NCBI GenBank assembly: GCA_014529385.2 | Contig: CM043963.1 | Location: forward strand, 75,650,412 to 75,714,411 | DNA: 64,000 bases | Direction of reading: 5' to 3' | From: Adiantum capillus-veneris | Taxonomy: Eukaryota; Streptophyta; Polypodiopsida; Polypodiales; Pteridaceae | Part shown: positions 41,326-53,132 of the stretch, piece after piece | How positions within the stretch are numbered: the first letter of the stretch is position 1 | Layout of the letters: each line of letters starts with the position of its first letter | Made by a program: the position numbers and the translations under genes | The notes under the pieces: model-generated | The model's input: the letters and a program-made list of their open reading frames with translations, nothing else | What the model was told of the DNA's origin: nothing | Database searches by the model: none

Positions 41326-42530
41326 ATCAACCCTAAACTGGCTCGAATCGCATCAACAAAAGTCTGCAAATATGGCTCAAAACCTGATGCAAAGTTGCAC
41401 CAATAACCGTGCAAAACCTTGCACAAAATCACAAGTCAATATGACTCAATCGCGCATAAATATCTGACAAAATTTTGGCAGAGTCTCCTTTGTAATTGGA
41501 GCAAAATCTCAACAGTAAACCTCAAAGAGACAATAATATATGCCACAATGGCCAATCCGGGAATAAACTCGACCGGAATCACCTCACAAAGTCATACATA
41601 TGAGCATACCCGCTCTTGCCGGAGTACCACTCAATGGCACCTCAAATGACATACATGTGAGTGATGATTGCTGCCAAAATACCTTTCAATCGATGAGCAA
41701 ATGTCTGCCATATAACTATAGCAACATTTCGCAAAACCTTGCAAGATCTGTCGCTATGCGCAATACGAAATACGGCACACAAGGGCATACACAAGTGACT
41801 CCAAACTCCAACCAAATGATGACTGAAAATCACTTGTCAAAGTGGGAGTAAGCTCAACCACTAAACTGTCAAAGAGCAACCTACGGATACGTAGAAGCTA
41901 TGGCGAGAACCTGGATAAAATCCAACATAGTTTCTTCTATAAATTGAGCCAAATCTCAAATAATCTCAGCCACAAACAAATACATAAATCCACATATGGC
42001 ATACATAAACCGCCAAGACCATGGCAACATAGCTCACTCTCGCATGAGTGGCTCTCTGGACAAATGCATATCCAAAAACCTGTGTACACCTATGAATTTG
42101 CTGGTTGCTGCAGAAAATACTCCGTGTGTGTGAGATATACCAAAAACAGTGTTTTTGGGACCCGTAAGTGCACGAGGGAGATATGCAGGTATTGCGTACA
42201 TACTTGCAGTACGTGTGCGGTACGTCTAGTGGTGTATGGACTTACATGGGAGCAGGACAGCCGGATGCACACGATCACAGCCAGCCAGTGGGCATCGGTT
42301 GAGAGCGGTTTTCTCTCGCCTTTTGTAGTCTTTAGACTAGGTTCTCTTGCTTAAAGGCACAGTCGCCTTTAAGTGGGAGGTTGTTGGGGTATAGGCGTCT
42401 GTGCCTTGCCCGGCCCCCAGAGTCTGGGCGCCCACTGACTTGTATACCTTATACATAGCATAAGTGTATAGGGGGCTGCTCACTCTTTGGAGTCCTCTCA
42501 ATGTCCTCTCAATGTACGCTCCAATGCAAG
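41326..42530 (-). other. Long leader of the copia-type element
   Basis: About 1.2 kb between primer site and gag. No gene is seen. Repeated phrases such as GGCAGAGTCTCC and CAAAACCTTGCA recur, and the same phrases occur in the remnant at 56.2-57.0 kb. Confidence 0.65.
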
Positions 42531-42544
42531 AGCTTTGATACCAA
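42531..42544 (-). promoter_or_regulatory. Primer-binding site, tRNA-Met type
   Basis: The minus strand reads TTGGTATCAAAGCT next to the 5' LTR. It is a common variant of the copia tRNA-Met site. Confidence 0.8.
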
Positions 42545-42545
42545 T

Positions 42546-42736
42546 TGAAGGGGATCGGGGAGCACCACAGATGGAGAGTGAGAGAGAGAGAAGGAGAGAC
42601 ACACACAATGTGGGTGGGGAGACTGTGAAGTGGCAGCTCCCCCTATACAATATACTCACTATAAGTATAGGGTAATAGTGGGCGGGCGCCCATGACCTAG
42701 GCGACCGGTCAAGGCACATAGGCCTTAACCCCAACA
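42546..42736 (-). repeat. 5' LTR of the copia-type element
   Basis: 191 bp, paired with 40203-40393, with a TATACTTATAG-like stretch near 42657-42668 on the minus strand that may be the promoter. Confidence 0.92.
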
Positions 42737-42741
42737 AAGAG

Positions 42742-43129
42742 CAGATCATTATTGAAGAACTTAATTTTCATGTCCTTTGAATCCACTTGCATATTTTCCC
42801 AGCCATGCCCCTGATTGCCTGGCATCCCATGAAAAGGTGGGCTAGGTCTTCACTAGCTATTATGCACCCTGAGCAACGATCAAACCCGATGCCTCTTTCT
42901 TATATCTTCACGCCCGTCGCGGCAGAGCACCCCAATTCACTTTCCACAAAAATATATTCATATACTGAGGCCCCCTTGGCTTCCAGATGTTCTCCATGAC
43001 TCCCTCCCACCGTTTTTCCATCCAGTGCCTCTTCCATAATTTGTTGAGGGGTCTACACCAATTAGCCTCGTGCATTAATGTATGGTAAATGCCTTTAGAG
43101 TGTGGTTTCCAAAAGAGGCTACTCTCGGG
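42742..43129 (-). pseudogene. LINE zf-RVT domain (broken)
   Basis: Reads NIFLWKVNWGALP and, further on in a shifted frame, EDLAHLFMGCQ. These are the conserved parts of the plant LINE zf-RVT domain. Stops and a frameshift separate them. The copia-type element follows immediately. Confidence 0.6.
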
Positions 43130-43948
43130 TCATCTCCAAGCGTCCCATTCCAAGTTGGATTCACAGATTGGCATCACCACCTTATCAAGCTCTTTCATCA
43201 CCCTGTAGACTAGTAAGGTCTCAAAGCCATTCAGTTGATATTGGATGGCTAAAGAGTCAGCAGTTTTACAGCACTTCCTGTTGCCATCCCAGAATTGCTC
43301 TAGTCGAATGAGCCCCTTATTATTCACATTCTTGGCCATTTCTATCCAATAGGGGCTTTGCGGCAGCCCCAATATTTTAGAGAGCCAAGGGGACCAGTGC
43401 AAAATGGAGTTCTTAAAGTATCTGGTTACTTCCCCCCATTCCAAAACCTCAGTTTCACTTTTGCACTTCCTCATCGGCTCCCCTAAGAGTCCACCAGATC
43501 TAAGATAAGACCACTTCGGGACGAGAAGTTTGTCGTGCATCACAACCCCCTTCCACTTTCCCCCTTTCGATCCCAGTTTTGCTGCATCAAGCATTTCCTT
43601 GGTCATGATAGCCCAAGCTTGGTCCTGTTTAGCCAATGAGACCATAAATTTGGCACAAAAGGCCTCAGCATGGGATACAGGGTTAAGAATGCCAAGCCCT
43701 CCTTGGTCTACCGGGCGAGCAACTACCTCCCATCTAGCCCACTGCCATGGCCGGGAGGTTTTCGTGTTGTTCTTCCAAAGAAACCTTTTCACTGGTTTTA
43801 AGAATTCTTTCCAGTTACACTTAGCCATCTTGAGCACGGGGCTGAGGAAAGCAATATACGGGATCATAAAAGCATTGATCACTCTAACCCGGCTTTGGAA
43901 GGGTTGGAGAACGAACTCCCACCTTCTCTTATTTTTTTGAGGACCCAT
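43130..43948 (-). pseudogene. LINE ORF2, post-RT thumb region
   Basis: A 272-codon frame with AFMIPYIAFLSPVLKM, FLWKNNTKTSRPWQWARWEVVARPVDQGGLGIL and AKFMVSLAKQ. These words (FLW...K..W..V..P...GGLGI) are diagnostic of the region after RT in L1-type ORF2. It overlaps the 3' end of the preceding RT frame (43879-44166) with a frame change. Confidence 0.8.
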
Positions 43949-44531
43949 TGAAATCTTTGATCGTGGGTTACGTCCACCCCTACGGAGGCTCCCAGGTGTC
44001 TGAATACACTCCCTTTCGAGATAATCTCTCCTGTCCAGGTTGCAGGGTCAAAAGAGTCGTTCTCCGATAGGGAGATTAGTCTTGACTTCTCTATATTGCA
44101 CTTGGATCCGAGGCCACGGCAAATGTTTGCACAATCTCCAGAGCTCTCTTGACAACTTGAGGGCACACCTTCAAGAGTAGGAGTAAATCATCTGCGAACA
44201 TTTTGGCCAATAGCTGGTCGTTGCCTGGCAGTGCCAAACCTTGAATTTCTCCCTGCGTAGCACTGGCTTCGAGCATCATAATGAGAGGATGCGACCCAAT
44301 GGCTAAAAGCAAGGGGGCCAGGGGATATCCTTGCTTAATAGACCTTTTAACCTCAAAAGAGCCCACAATTTTTTCATTAAACAGGAGCTCTGATTGGCTG
44401 CCAATGCCAAGTGTGCGTATGAGGCGACAAAGGTGAGGCTTAAAGCCCAAAGCTCCCATGACTTCTTCTATATAGGACCATTCTATCCTATCATAAGCTT
44501 TGTCGAGGTCCAGCTGTGCAGCAAGATGCAC
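43879..44531 (-). pseudogene. LINE reverse transcriptase, catalytic part
   Basis: QLDLDKAYDRIEWSYIEEVMGALGF is the first catalytic block. IKQGYPLAPLLLAI is the conserved glycine block, normally RQGDPLSP. KMFADDLLLLL holds the FADD active site (codons near 44187-44201). The next frame (43879-44166) holds GSKCNIEKSRLISL and GSVFRHLGASVGVDV. The Asp pair is intact. The frame changes near 44091-44166. Confidence 0.85.
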
Positions 44532-44562
44532 TCTTACTTGGAGAAAGATGCATACTCTATTC

Positions 44563-45030
44563 CTACCATTGCTTCCAAGATATTGTCATATATATAGATC
44601 TCCCTTTGATGAACCCAGATTGATGGGGAGAGATGATCAGACTCAGGAGGGGGGCAAGTCTGAGAGCTATCGCCTTGGCAATAATTTTGTATGCTACTGA
44701 CATCATCGTAATGGGATGCCAATGTTTAAGTTGAGAGCAATAGATCTGTTTGGTGATGGGCTTGATAAGCCCTCTCTTAACACTTGCATCCAACGACTCT
44801 TCGGAAACAGCTAGATTGGCCATCCATGTAACTCCACCCTTGAGATCATCCCAAAATTCCCTGAAAAATTCAGCCATCAGTACATCCCAGCCAGGGGACT
44901 TTTCATTGCCAAGAGCTTTTAGTGCCACTGAGCATTCCTCCTCAGAGAAGGCCTTTTCCATGCGGTTGGATTCCTCCTGGGGAACCTTCTTTTCAACACT
45001 TCCAAGTAAAGATGCCCGGGCTTCTTCCAC
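44563..45030 (-). pseudogene. LINE reverse transcriptase, N-terminal part
   Basis: Contains ALKALGNEKSPGWDVLMAEFFREFWDDL, GLIKPITKQ, HWHPITMMSVAYKIIAKAIALRL and ISPHQSGFIKGRSI, the fingers region of L1-type RT. It ends at 44563, and the catalytic blocks continue at 44531 in another frame, so one indel lies between. Confidence 0.85.
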
Positions 45031-45567
45031 TTCCTGAGATTGGGTCTCTGGCTGACTGATAATCTGGCTGAGATGCTGAGCATAAGTGCAGCCATCTCAT
45101 CTTGGTTTCGAATTGTATTCCCTTTCTCATCATCGAGCACTTGCACGCGGCCTCGACTTTTCCTCACTTTCAGAGCCCTTAAAAAATGTGCTTGGTTAGA
45201 AGGCTCTGGTTGAAGGAAAGTTTCTCTAGAGAGCAATCTTGCCTTCTTGATTTCCTCCAGCTGTTTGTTGGCCAGGTGAGATTTAGCTTCAAGCCATGCT
45301 TGTGCTCATCTTCGGTAGCTAGTCCGACAGCCTTCCTAGAGGCTAATTGCACTACCTCCTCTTTGAGATGTTTGATAAGTGCCTCATTGGCTTTGATAGC
45401 TTTTGTACACTCCGAACAAATAAATTCCAAGCATTAGGTTTATTCTTTCCCACATCTTTCTTGAGCTTTCCCAACGCTTTCTTATTCATGCTTCTGAAGA
45501 GAGGGTCTTTAAACAGGTGTGTCCCTGTAACAAGAAGCTTTTTCTCCCCTCTCGGGGATTGCCCCCC
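45031..45567 (-). pseudogene. LINE ORF2 linker between endonuclease and RT
   Basis: Two overlapping frames (45179-45430 and 44919-45236) with Lys/Glu-rich helices such as AIKANEALIKHLKEEV. This is typical of the charged linker in L1-type ORF2, with frameshifts. It is assigned by position. Confidence 0.5.
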
Positions 45568-45589
45568 CCCCCCCCCCCCCTTCTTCTTT
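45568..45589 (+). repeat. C homopolymer (about 21 bases) inside the LINE
   Basis: A run of C on the plus strand between GATTG and TTCTTC, just after the endonuclease SDH motif. It shifts frames and may vary in length. Confidence 0.85.
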
Positions 45590-45599
45590 CTTGAGTTGT

Positions 45600-46344
45600 A
45601 AGTGTAATGGCATGTGATCGGAGAGGCTTTTTGTTGAGATTACCTTCATCTCTAATGTCGATGAGATCCAATCAGCTTGATGAGAGCAGTAGCATCTGTC
45701 CATCCGGGAGGTAGTGCGGGCATACTAAAGGCTTGTGTAGGTGAATCTAGGCATGTTGTTCCATGGGCCCACTTCCCACAAGTCAATCATAACCCACTTC
45801 TCACATAAGCTCATCCATTTAGACTTTTTTGAGCCAGTCAGTAGACTAGTGGAGCCTGTTCTGTCCTTGTTTTCTCGACCATATTGAAATCTCCAACCAT
45901 CAGCCACTCCCCTTTGATTGGAGTATCCCTGAGCTGCATCCACAGTTTAGCTCTATCCTTTGCGTTGCAGGGGCCGTAAACTTTTACTATGGTGATAGGT
46001 TGATTGTCCCATCTGATTCTAAACCCAAGGACTCTTCCGGAGGGGTGGTTAAGAACCACCTTTGGCTCCAAATCTCTGTCAGCAATGAACAAGACACCAC
46101 TGAAACCATCGCTTCCTTCCCCATAAAAGATAAGTGTTTTTCCTACAGCCTGTTTTCTCTTGCAACGAGCATCCAAATGGTGTTCTTGGATGGCCCAGCA
46201 ATTGACTGCTTTCTCTTTCTTTCCTCCCAGAAGAGAGTGCCCTTCTTCCGAGTTTTTAGTCCCTTCACGTTCCAAGATTGTATAGAGAGAGTATCCATCA
46301 TTGGGAAAGGGGGACAAATTCTTCTGCCTCCAGGAACTCTTCAC
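45600..46344 (-). pseudogene. LINE endonuclease (AP type)
   Basis: Cuts target DNA to start insertion. WAIQEHHLD holds the catalytic Glu (codon near 46185). SDGFSGVLFI, TIVKVYGPCN, WLMVGDFNMVE (the GDFN metal site, near 45900), NMPRFTYTS and finally SLSDHMPLHLQL (SDH motif, near 45620) follow in order. All main motifs are present, but the frame changes near 45850 and stops lie before SDH. Confidence 0.8.
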
Positions 46345-47291
46345 TAGAGTTCCCCTTTAGGTTGTCCTCTTCCATTGGCTCCTTCTCAGCTGAAACCTGC
46401 ATGGTATCCAGCTTGGAAGTGAAGAGGTCCTCTTGATTCGTCTTCCCCAAAACTTTGAATAAATTGTCATATAGTATAGGAGGCTTTGGGAAATCCGACG
46501 GGAGACCTATGATTTGTCCCAAGACCCTAGCCTTTGCTTTGAACTGTTTACATGAAATATGAGATACTTGTTGCCAGCCCTCATCTTTTGACCTAATAGT
46601 TGGATACATGAAATATGAGATACTTGTTTGCAGCCCTCATCTTTTGACCTAATAGTTGGAGACATCACGATCTTCTGCATTACTGGGGTGGCCGTTCTTT
46701 GCTGAGCGGTGGATGAAAAGCGGTAGCTTTGGGTGGTCTTGCCCTTACCCCAGTTGCCATGATCTTGTTTCTCCACATCTTTATCCGAGTTGAATTTATT
46801 TTTCCCCCCCTCTGCCTTGCCAAGATCTTTAGTAGGCTTCTTTGTTGGATCTATTGTATTCGTGCCACCCTGTGGGGTAGCATGTAATTTGCTTCTCTCA
46901 TCTGTAGGCTTTAGCACCACAGCGGGACACGCCCTCGCATAATGCCCGAATTTGTTGCATTTGAAATAGGCCCCGAAGAAGGTGTTAAAGTTAAGAGGAA
47001 TGATCTTTAGCCCTACCCCAGCATTCACCACCAATTTCTTTGGTTGTGGCTTTGTGGCTTCCTCAGATCCCACCAGATACAGACCTTGTTTGCTGCTACA
47101 CCTAAGGCTCTAGCAGATGGGACAAACAATGGATCTCCAAGCGAAGCGGCGAGGCATATAAGAATCTCTGCCCAGTATGGGTGGAGTTTGTCAACCTCCC
47201 AGTATGCATTTTTTATTCCTGTTATATTGGAGTTTCCACCAACATGTATCGAGTCTTGGTCATAGATTATTGAGGAGAGGTGGCTTGTCAA
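46345..47291 (-). pseudogene. LINE ORF1, DUF4283/gag-like with zinc knuckle
   Basis: The first frame (47025-47291) reads YWAEILICLAASLGDPLFVP and then VCIWWDL, the RNA-binding DUF4283-type domain of plant L1 ORF1. The second (46507-47073) has YFKCNKFGHYARACP, a CCHC knuckle whose first Cys is Tyr here. A 51-bp stretch is nearly duplicated in tandem near 46548-46660 (ISCxQ, AGNKYLIFHV-type words repeat), and the frame is lost after it. Confidence 0.6.
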
Positions 47292-47330
47292 AAATTAAAG
47301 ACACCATCGTGGTGTTCAAAACTCTCTCGG

Positions 47331-50287
47331 AAAGAAGCATCAACAATCTAGGGTTCACATAGAGCTGTAGCAGGGAGAGGCTTTATCTATGGGGATGCCT
47401 CTAAGAGGGGAGGTCCTAGTTGAGAAGCACCTTAGCCTCTTCTATGAAGCTGCAGACCCTTCATTTTTGGACTACGGGCTCCATGGGGGCCTTTCGCGCT
47501 TCAACGAGTAACTTCTGTGCATCTTGCATGGGGGTGTACTATGCTAGCTTCATATGGATCCTAGATCAAGGGTTTCTGTGTGGCTCCGAGGAGCGGGAAA
47601 AAACATCAAAGTTCAGGGGCTACCACAATGTTGCAGGCCCTCGAGCCATTCCGAAGGTTGGCCATGGAATGCACGGGCCGTGATATGTTGTAGAAAGGCT
47701 TCTGGAGCCTGCATCCAACATTGGCAATGGTTTCCTACGTTCTGCTTGTTCGAATGTGAGGGAGTTTGTTTCTGGTTTCCCATGGTCTGCTAGTTCTAAC
47801 ACGAGGGAGTTTGTTTGAGGTCTGTGGCTCGATGTGCTGCTCTACTAGTGGTGGGATATTCTTGATTTTGGGTGTGCTACATGACGACTCTTTTTTTGGG
47901 TCTCTGTGGCCTAATGATTTCGCTCCTTGGCTCACGTATGGGCTCTCCTTTGGAGGAAGAGGTCTTATGTGGCAGATGAGATCTCTTTTGTGGCATTTGA
48001 GGTAGAGTATATTGTCTTGTTCTAGTTGATTATGTAGGGTGGCTCCCTTTTTAGCTAGGTAGTTTGTTTGTATAAGTTTTGGGATCCTTGTAAAACCCGG
48101 TACTATTTGGTTCTTGCTTAGTCTGATGATCTACGTATTCTATGTAACTCTATTTTGGCACCCCCATGGCTCGCTCTGAGCATGGTGTGCTTGTATGGTC
48201 CATCTTCTTTAAGACCCCTATTTGATTTTAAGTCAAAAAAATGTTTAAAAGCAAGTAGTGAAAGAATGTTTAAAAGAAAGAATTGAAAGGTTGAAAAACT
48301 TATGCTTCGGATGGGGTGCTCTTCCTTGGCATGTGGTAGGTGCTTGTTATCTTGTGGCAGCTTTGGTGGTTTCAACCTATTTGTTAATGTATATGGTTAT
48401 GGTGTGGTTTTACCCAGGTTTATGATGTACATGATTATGGTTGTTGTACACGATGGCGTAGCTCCCCTATTTTCCATACTAGTTGCTTTTGGTGATGCCA
48501 TAGCTTGGGTGCTTGTAAGCATGGTATTTCTTGTAATTTTTTGGTTTTCATTAATTTAATAACACTCACTATTGTGAATTTTGGGGAAAAAAATGTTATG
48601 AGTTTTGCTTCGATAAGCGTTTGTATGAAGGTGCCATCTCTCTCTACTAGGGTTGCACGGTGGGTAGTTGCAATGACTACACAATGGGTTGGGGTCCCCT
48701 TTGGTGGGTTGTCCAGAGACTCATCACCTTGCTCAAGAAGGGCTCGGGATGTGGGCTGTAGGTCCAATGGCTGCCATGGAGGGATTGGCTTGGCCTAAGG
48801 ACATGGGTGCTCCTAGGATTGGGCCTCCGATTGCCCCTACCTTCCTTGGTGGCATGCAGTGGTTCAACACCAAACATTTTTTTGGCTCTATGGCTTGGCG
48901 GCTACCCACCCTCTTCTTGATGGGAAATCGCTCGCCATGGTATGTTTGGGGTTTGCAATGGTCAAATCTGTTGATGTGTGCTACTTCAACATTTTTGGGA
49001 ATTTAATTTGGTTGGATCTATGGTGGATGCTTCTGTATTTCGTTCAGCTATGCTGCCAATTAACCTTTCGGATGCTTGAGGAAGTAGCGATAGGCTAGTG
49101 ATATGTGGCAAATGTTTTCCAATTTGGTGGCTCCTCGTGCAGTCAGTCCTATCTGGTGGATGGCTCTTGTGCGCCCATTGATGGAGCTTTGTGCTCCCCC
49201 TTTGTGCAACTTGCAATATGATGTTGGTGGTCTTGTATGGGTGGGGTCTTGCATGGTGGCAATGGGTAGGTTTCCAACGGCATCCATGTAGGGTGTTCTT
49301 CCTCATGTCGACGGTGGCGTCGTGTTCAGCCAGTCTTTGCTTTTGTGTCCTTTTGAATGTCTTGGGGTGGCTCCCCTCTCAACCAACATATCGCTAGTGT
49401 ATGTTTCCTTGCCTCCTCCTTGGGCACATTTTCTTCATGAGATATCTTTTTGTTTTTCTTATTCCTCTCCTCATATGCCTTGCGACGCATATGTTGTTGC
49501 TTAATAGTGCAATCTTCACATACAAAACATTTTGTATTCCTCAAATAGATCCAACTGTTATCAAGGATAGTCTTTCGTTTGGTCTCATCCGGCATGGTGC
49601 ATACAATTGGTCGTTCTCCCGAGCAAGGAGCTCCTTGATTACCCACTCAATGTGCTCCATATACCATAACTCCGGACATGCCTCTCTCTCATGGGAGCCC
49701 TAGAGATACACTCTATGCTCAAGCTCTTGGCTATGGATGCAGATCCAAGCCAATGAAAGTTTCTTCTTCTCCATCTCCACTATTCTATTATACTAAGCTA
49801 TGCTAAGAGTTTTCCCATGAGAAAGCGTATATGAAGGATCAATTCTCATGCTTGAAAAATACTTCTTTTCACCCTCATCTTCCTCTTTTCCTGCAATTCC
49901 TTTCTCTTCGCTAGGGTGTTTAGGGTTTGGGAAGGAGGGTTATACCAAGGAATCTTGAAGAACACCATCTTCTTGATTCAAGAAAGGCTACACAAGAGCA
50001 CAAACATGTATTGTAACAAAGCTCTCTTTTGAGAGGATTATAATACAAGTCCTTTTGGAGAGGGAAACAACTCCAAGAAAATTTGGTCCTCCTTGAGTTG
50101 TCAATCTTAATTGGGTATTCTCTTTGAACTATGTGCATGACTATAGCATTTTTATGTGTAATTATTGTGTAAAGAAATCAGCCTGGCATAACCTATAATC
50201 TCCTTGCTATATTTCTCTTAAGGAAAACTCTGTCCTTTCAAAGTTAAATTCCAATGAATCTAAAAGTAAGTATTAGATTCTCTAACA
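47331..50287. other. About 3 kb without a recognised gene
   Basis: Frames in this stretch are short or unlike known proteins. A possible LINE 3' end on the plus strand lies near 48050-48240 (GTATAAGTTTTGGGATCC...AAAAAAATG), and a minus frame at 49326-49646 has a CEDCTIKQQH motif I cannot place. The last 300 bases before 50288 could be the remains of the LTR that ends TCTCTAACA. Confidence 0.5.
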
Positions 50288-50299
50288 TTGGTATCAAAG
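50288..50299 (+). promoter_or_regulatory. Primer-binding-site-like sequence, tRNA-Met type
   Basis: TTGGTATCAAAG follows TCTCTAACA, which resembles an LTR end. It suits the gag remnant downstream on the same strand. No LTR copy confirms it. Confidence 0.5.
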
Positions 50300-50700
50300 T
50301 TGATGTTTCTCTTTTCTCGCCTAAGAAGAGAGGTCCTTGAGTGATCTTTGAAAGGTTGGAGTTGTTTATTTCCATAGGGTAAGTGGGAGTAGGATTTATT
50401 ATCTTGGTTGGTATGCATGTTTAAAGGGTATGGGGGACACCGTCAGAATCTATGGTCTTAATAATGGAGTCTTTTGAGACTTACCTTTGGCTTAACCACT
50501 ATTGAGCTATTAGTCGCCCAATAGGAACCGGCGTTAGCCTCGCACTCTTAAACCCACTCCACTACTCTTTGCAATTAACGATATTCTAAACCATGGGTGT
50601 AATTACTCAAGTGCTAATTTTTTAAGAATAAGAGGAGTGGTAGCCAAGTTTTGGAAGTGCCAAGGAAAGAGCTATCATACACATACAAGGAGATTTAATC

Positions 50701-51110
50701 ATGGCACAATATAATCAAGAGAATATAATTAATATTGATAACTTAGATTTGGCTCATGGTATAGCATTTGATGATGGTTGCAAAGTTTCAACTATCTTGT
50801 TGACAAGTTACAAGAAGCAATGGGAACCCTATCTTGCAAGAGGAGGTTCAAAGCCAAATTCAAGCCCTTCAAGCTCAAGTTCCCCCAAGTGCCCAAGAAA
50901 AGAGAATTCCTATGAGGCCTCCTAGTGAGACCTCCAAAAGAGGAATCTCTTTGGGTAATGAAGAGGAGATATCAAAAGGGCCTCTCATGCAAATTGTTCA
51001 AGAAGAAGAAGTGCGCCCTGAACCTCCAAGTGAGAGGTATGAAAGAGACACCCCTTCAACCTCTAAAAGTGATGTTGTCCTAAGATGACAGCAGACACCT
51101 AGTCCTCCCA
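50701..51110 (+). pseudogene. Gag remnant, N-terminal region
   Basis: Short frames (50701-50925 and 50834-51088) separated by one indel, with QIQALQAQVPPSAQEKR and Pro/Ser/Glu-rich text, typical of the disordered start of gag in plant retrotransposons. It stands between the primer-like site and the clear capsid part. Confidence 0.4.
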
Positions 51111-51369
51111 AAAAGAAAAGGAAGTCATTAAATATTCCCTCCCATGACACTCCAAAGAAGGGAGAAAGAAATCCAACCAAAAGGAAGCGAAGAAAGGGGT
51201 CACGATCCTCACCTTTTTCCTCCTCTTTCTCTTCATGATCATCACCATCTTTTGACACAGAGAAAAACAACTTTCCACCTAAGTGAGAGAAGAGAAGGGC
51301 TAAACAGAGAAGATATGTAGTATGGAAGAGGTCACATAAGTCTAAGAAATTCAAAGAGGGAAGAAAGAA

Positions 51370-52113
51370 CATCAATTTCCTTACATTGATGGAACCTTCG
51401 GAGCAATTGATAAAGTATTAGCCTTTATCCAACAATTTGACGCGCCTTTTGGAGATGAAGATTTATCAGAATCTTCAAAAGTCTAAAATGTTTCTATGCA
51501 TTTCCAAAAGTCATCTTGTCAATGGTGGGCAAGCCTACGTAGTCAAGGTGAAGTTCTAAAGACCTAGAAATATTTGAGGATTTCTATTGCAAAGCAATTT
51601 GTTATAAGTGATACCAAAGACAAAGTCCTTACGGAATGGCAAAGCTTGAAGATAGCCCCATGCAAGTCTGTCCAAAAGTATGTGGATAAGTTTTGGGAGT
51701 TACATCTCAAAGCCATTGTCTAAAAAAGATAGACTTTGCGGAGCAAAAGCAACAATTTTGTTCATGGCCTATTCCAAGAGATGAGTGAGTATCTCAATTC
51801 ACAAAGACCTAAATCTATTTCAGAGGTCATACATCATACTATGGTTGCTTCAAGGATTCATTTCCAAAAAGGGACTAAGAAGGGCTCCAAGCCAACAGAA
51901 GCCAAGGAATTAATTGAGACAAAGGGGAAGAACAATGCGACCGAGAATTCTCTCAAGGCTAACAACAACAAAGGAAAGGAAAAAGAAAAAGGCCACAAGG
52001 GTAAAATAAACTTGAAGAGGTTGAACTTTATTGTAAAGATAACAAGTGTTTCAAGTGTGGAGAGCAAGGTCATGTTTCTCAGGCATGTCAGAAAGTCCCG
52101 CAAAAAGGAATAA
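51370..52113 (+). pseudogene. Retrotransposon gag remnant with zinc knuckle
   Basis: Reads IDKVLAFIQQFDAPFGDE, FQKSSCQWWASLRSQGEV, DKVLTEWQSLKIAP and SVQKYVDKFWELHLKA. Then the open frame 51736-52113 has FVHGLFQEMSEYLNSQRPKS. Finally KCFKCGEQGHVSQAC is a perfect CCHC knuckle near 52037-52085, in a shifted frame. This order matches a Ty3-type gag. No protease or RT follows; similarity stops soon after 52113, so the element is truncated. Confidence 0.75.
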
Positions 52114-53132
52114 GTTCAAAAATGAAACTTAAATTTAAGGTACTTATTGAATTTTTTTCATCATCGCCCTTGGCATCGGAAGTTGTAGCATCATGTGGCA
52201 TGTTTGTGCTTTCAATGTAATCCATGTACTTATTTTACATGCACTCTATCAAGCCGTAATTGCTTTGGAGTAATGATGTACCCAATGCATATACATAGAT
52301 ATGGAGCCATGCTCCTAGAAGCCTTGCTTTTTCCCTTGTCTTGATAGCACAAGGAGGACATATCAAAGAAATAAAGGCCAACAAAATCTATGGCCAACCA
52401 TATTTATGGAGCCATGCTCCATAAGTCAAACATATATTGTGATGTACTATCAATTTTTGACCTTGTTGTGGAGGATATCGTACTGGAAGCTAAAAAATAA
52501 CTACAAAAATTGTATAGAAAAAATGTATCTGAGTTGCTCAACACTGCTAGCATGCACTTGTTGCTAGTTACTCTTGAAAACCCATCCGATCTTGCTTACA
52601 ATAATGGGTTGATCGTGACTATTTTTGACTTCATCGAGGTTACATAACTTGCCTAGGAGCCTTGCGCTAGCGAAGTGTGAAACTCCAAACTTCGAGATAC
52701 GTAGAGAAATATCTTTGTCTGCTGCTTGAACAATAAAGAGCTGCAATGCCCAACATCTGGTACCACTCATCAAGGCTAGTAGCAGGCCTTGCCTTTGCAT
52801 CATTATAGCCTTGTCATGCTTCAACTTTGGATAGTTATGCTTAAGTTATTAAAATGCAAAATTGAAATCTCTAATTTCAATGTACTTATTGGCCCTTCTT
52901 AAAATGTACGAACTATGCTCTCCGTGAAAGCTATGCAGACATAAACTCAGTGTCAACAACAAACCCTTTATTCTCCTTATACTTCTAATCTTGTGAAATT
53001 GTAAGGGCTTCAAAACCCATGGAACAAATTTGGCTTGGGTAGGCACATAAGCATTGCCACTTTATGCAAATTTGATGATAGCAATCGAAAAACAAAAATC
53101 TGAATGAAGTGTACCTGATGGGATTTACCTTG
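52114..53132. other. Unassigned stretch with possible minus-strand exons
   Basis: On the minus strand 52564-52824 reads LRISKFGVSHFASARLLGKLCNLDEVKNSHDQ-like text (split here in two: LRISKFGVSHFASARLL and GKLCNLDEVKN), which looks like protein. I do not recognise it. It may belong with the exon at 53133-53275. Confidence 0.35.

Larger units (their letters stand above)
40203..42736 (-). mobile_element. 2.5-kb copia-type element carrying gag and a protease start only (TR-GAG-like)
   Basis: Two 191-bp LTRs (42546-42736 as 5' LTR and 40203-40393 as 3' LTR) flank a tRNA-Met primer site, a long leader, a gag-like frame and a polypurine tract. The 5-bp flanks are both AAGAG, a perfect target duplication. 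No integrase or RT exists between protease start and polypurine tract, so it depends on another copia element. It is inserted in the LINE and is therefore younger. Confidence 0.9.
39818..47330 (-). mobile_element. L1-type LINE, interrupted by a copia-type insertion
   Basis: A non-LTR retrotransposon on the minus strand with ORF1 (gag-like), AP-type endonuclease, RT, zf-RVT and a C-terminal domain, in that order. Its 3' end is marked by a T run on the plus strand (39818-39827), the likely poly(A) tail. The host sequence at 40198-40202 and 42737-42741 is the duplicated target of the copia-type element inside it. At least five frame breaks make it dead. No target duplication for the LINE itself was found. 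Confidence 0.8.

Noticed and set aside
47331-49700. Frames of 60-110 residues on both strands
   Set aside because: No recognised motif, overlapping frames on both strands, no splice pattern; not reported as genes.
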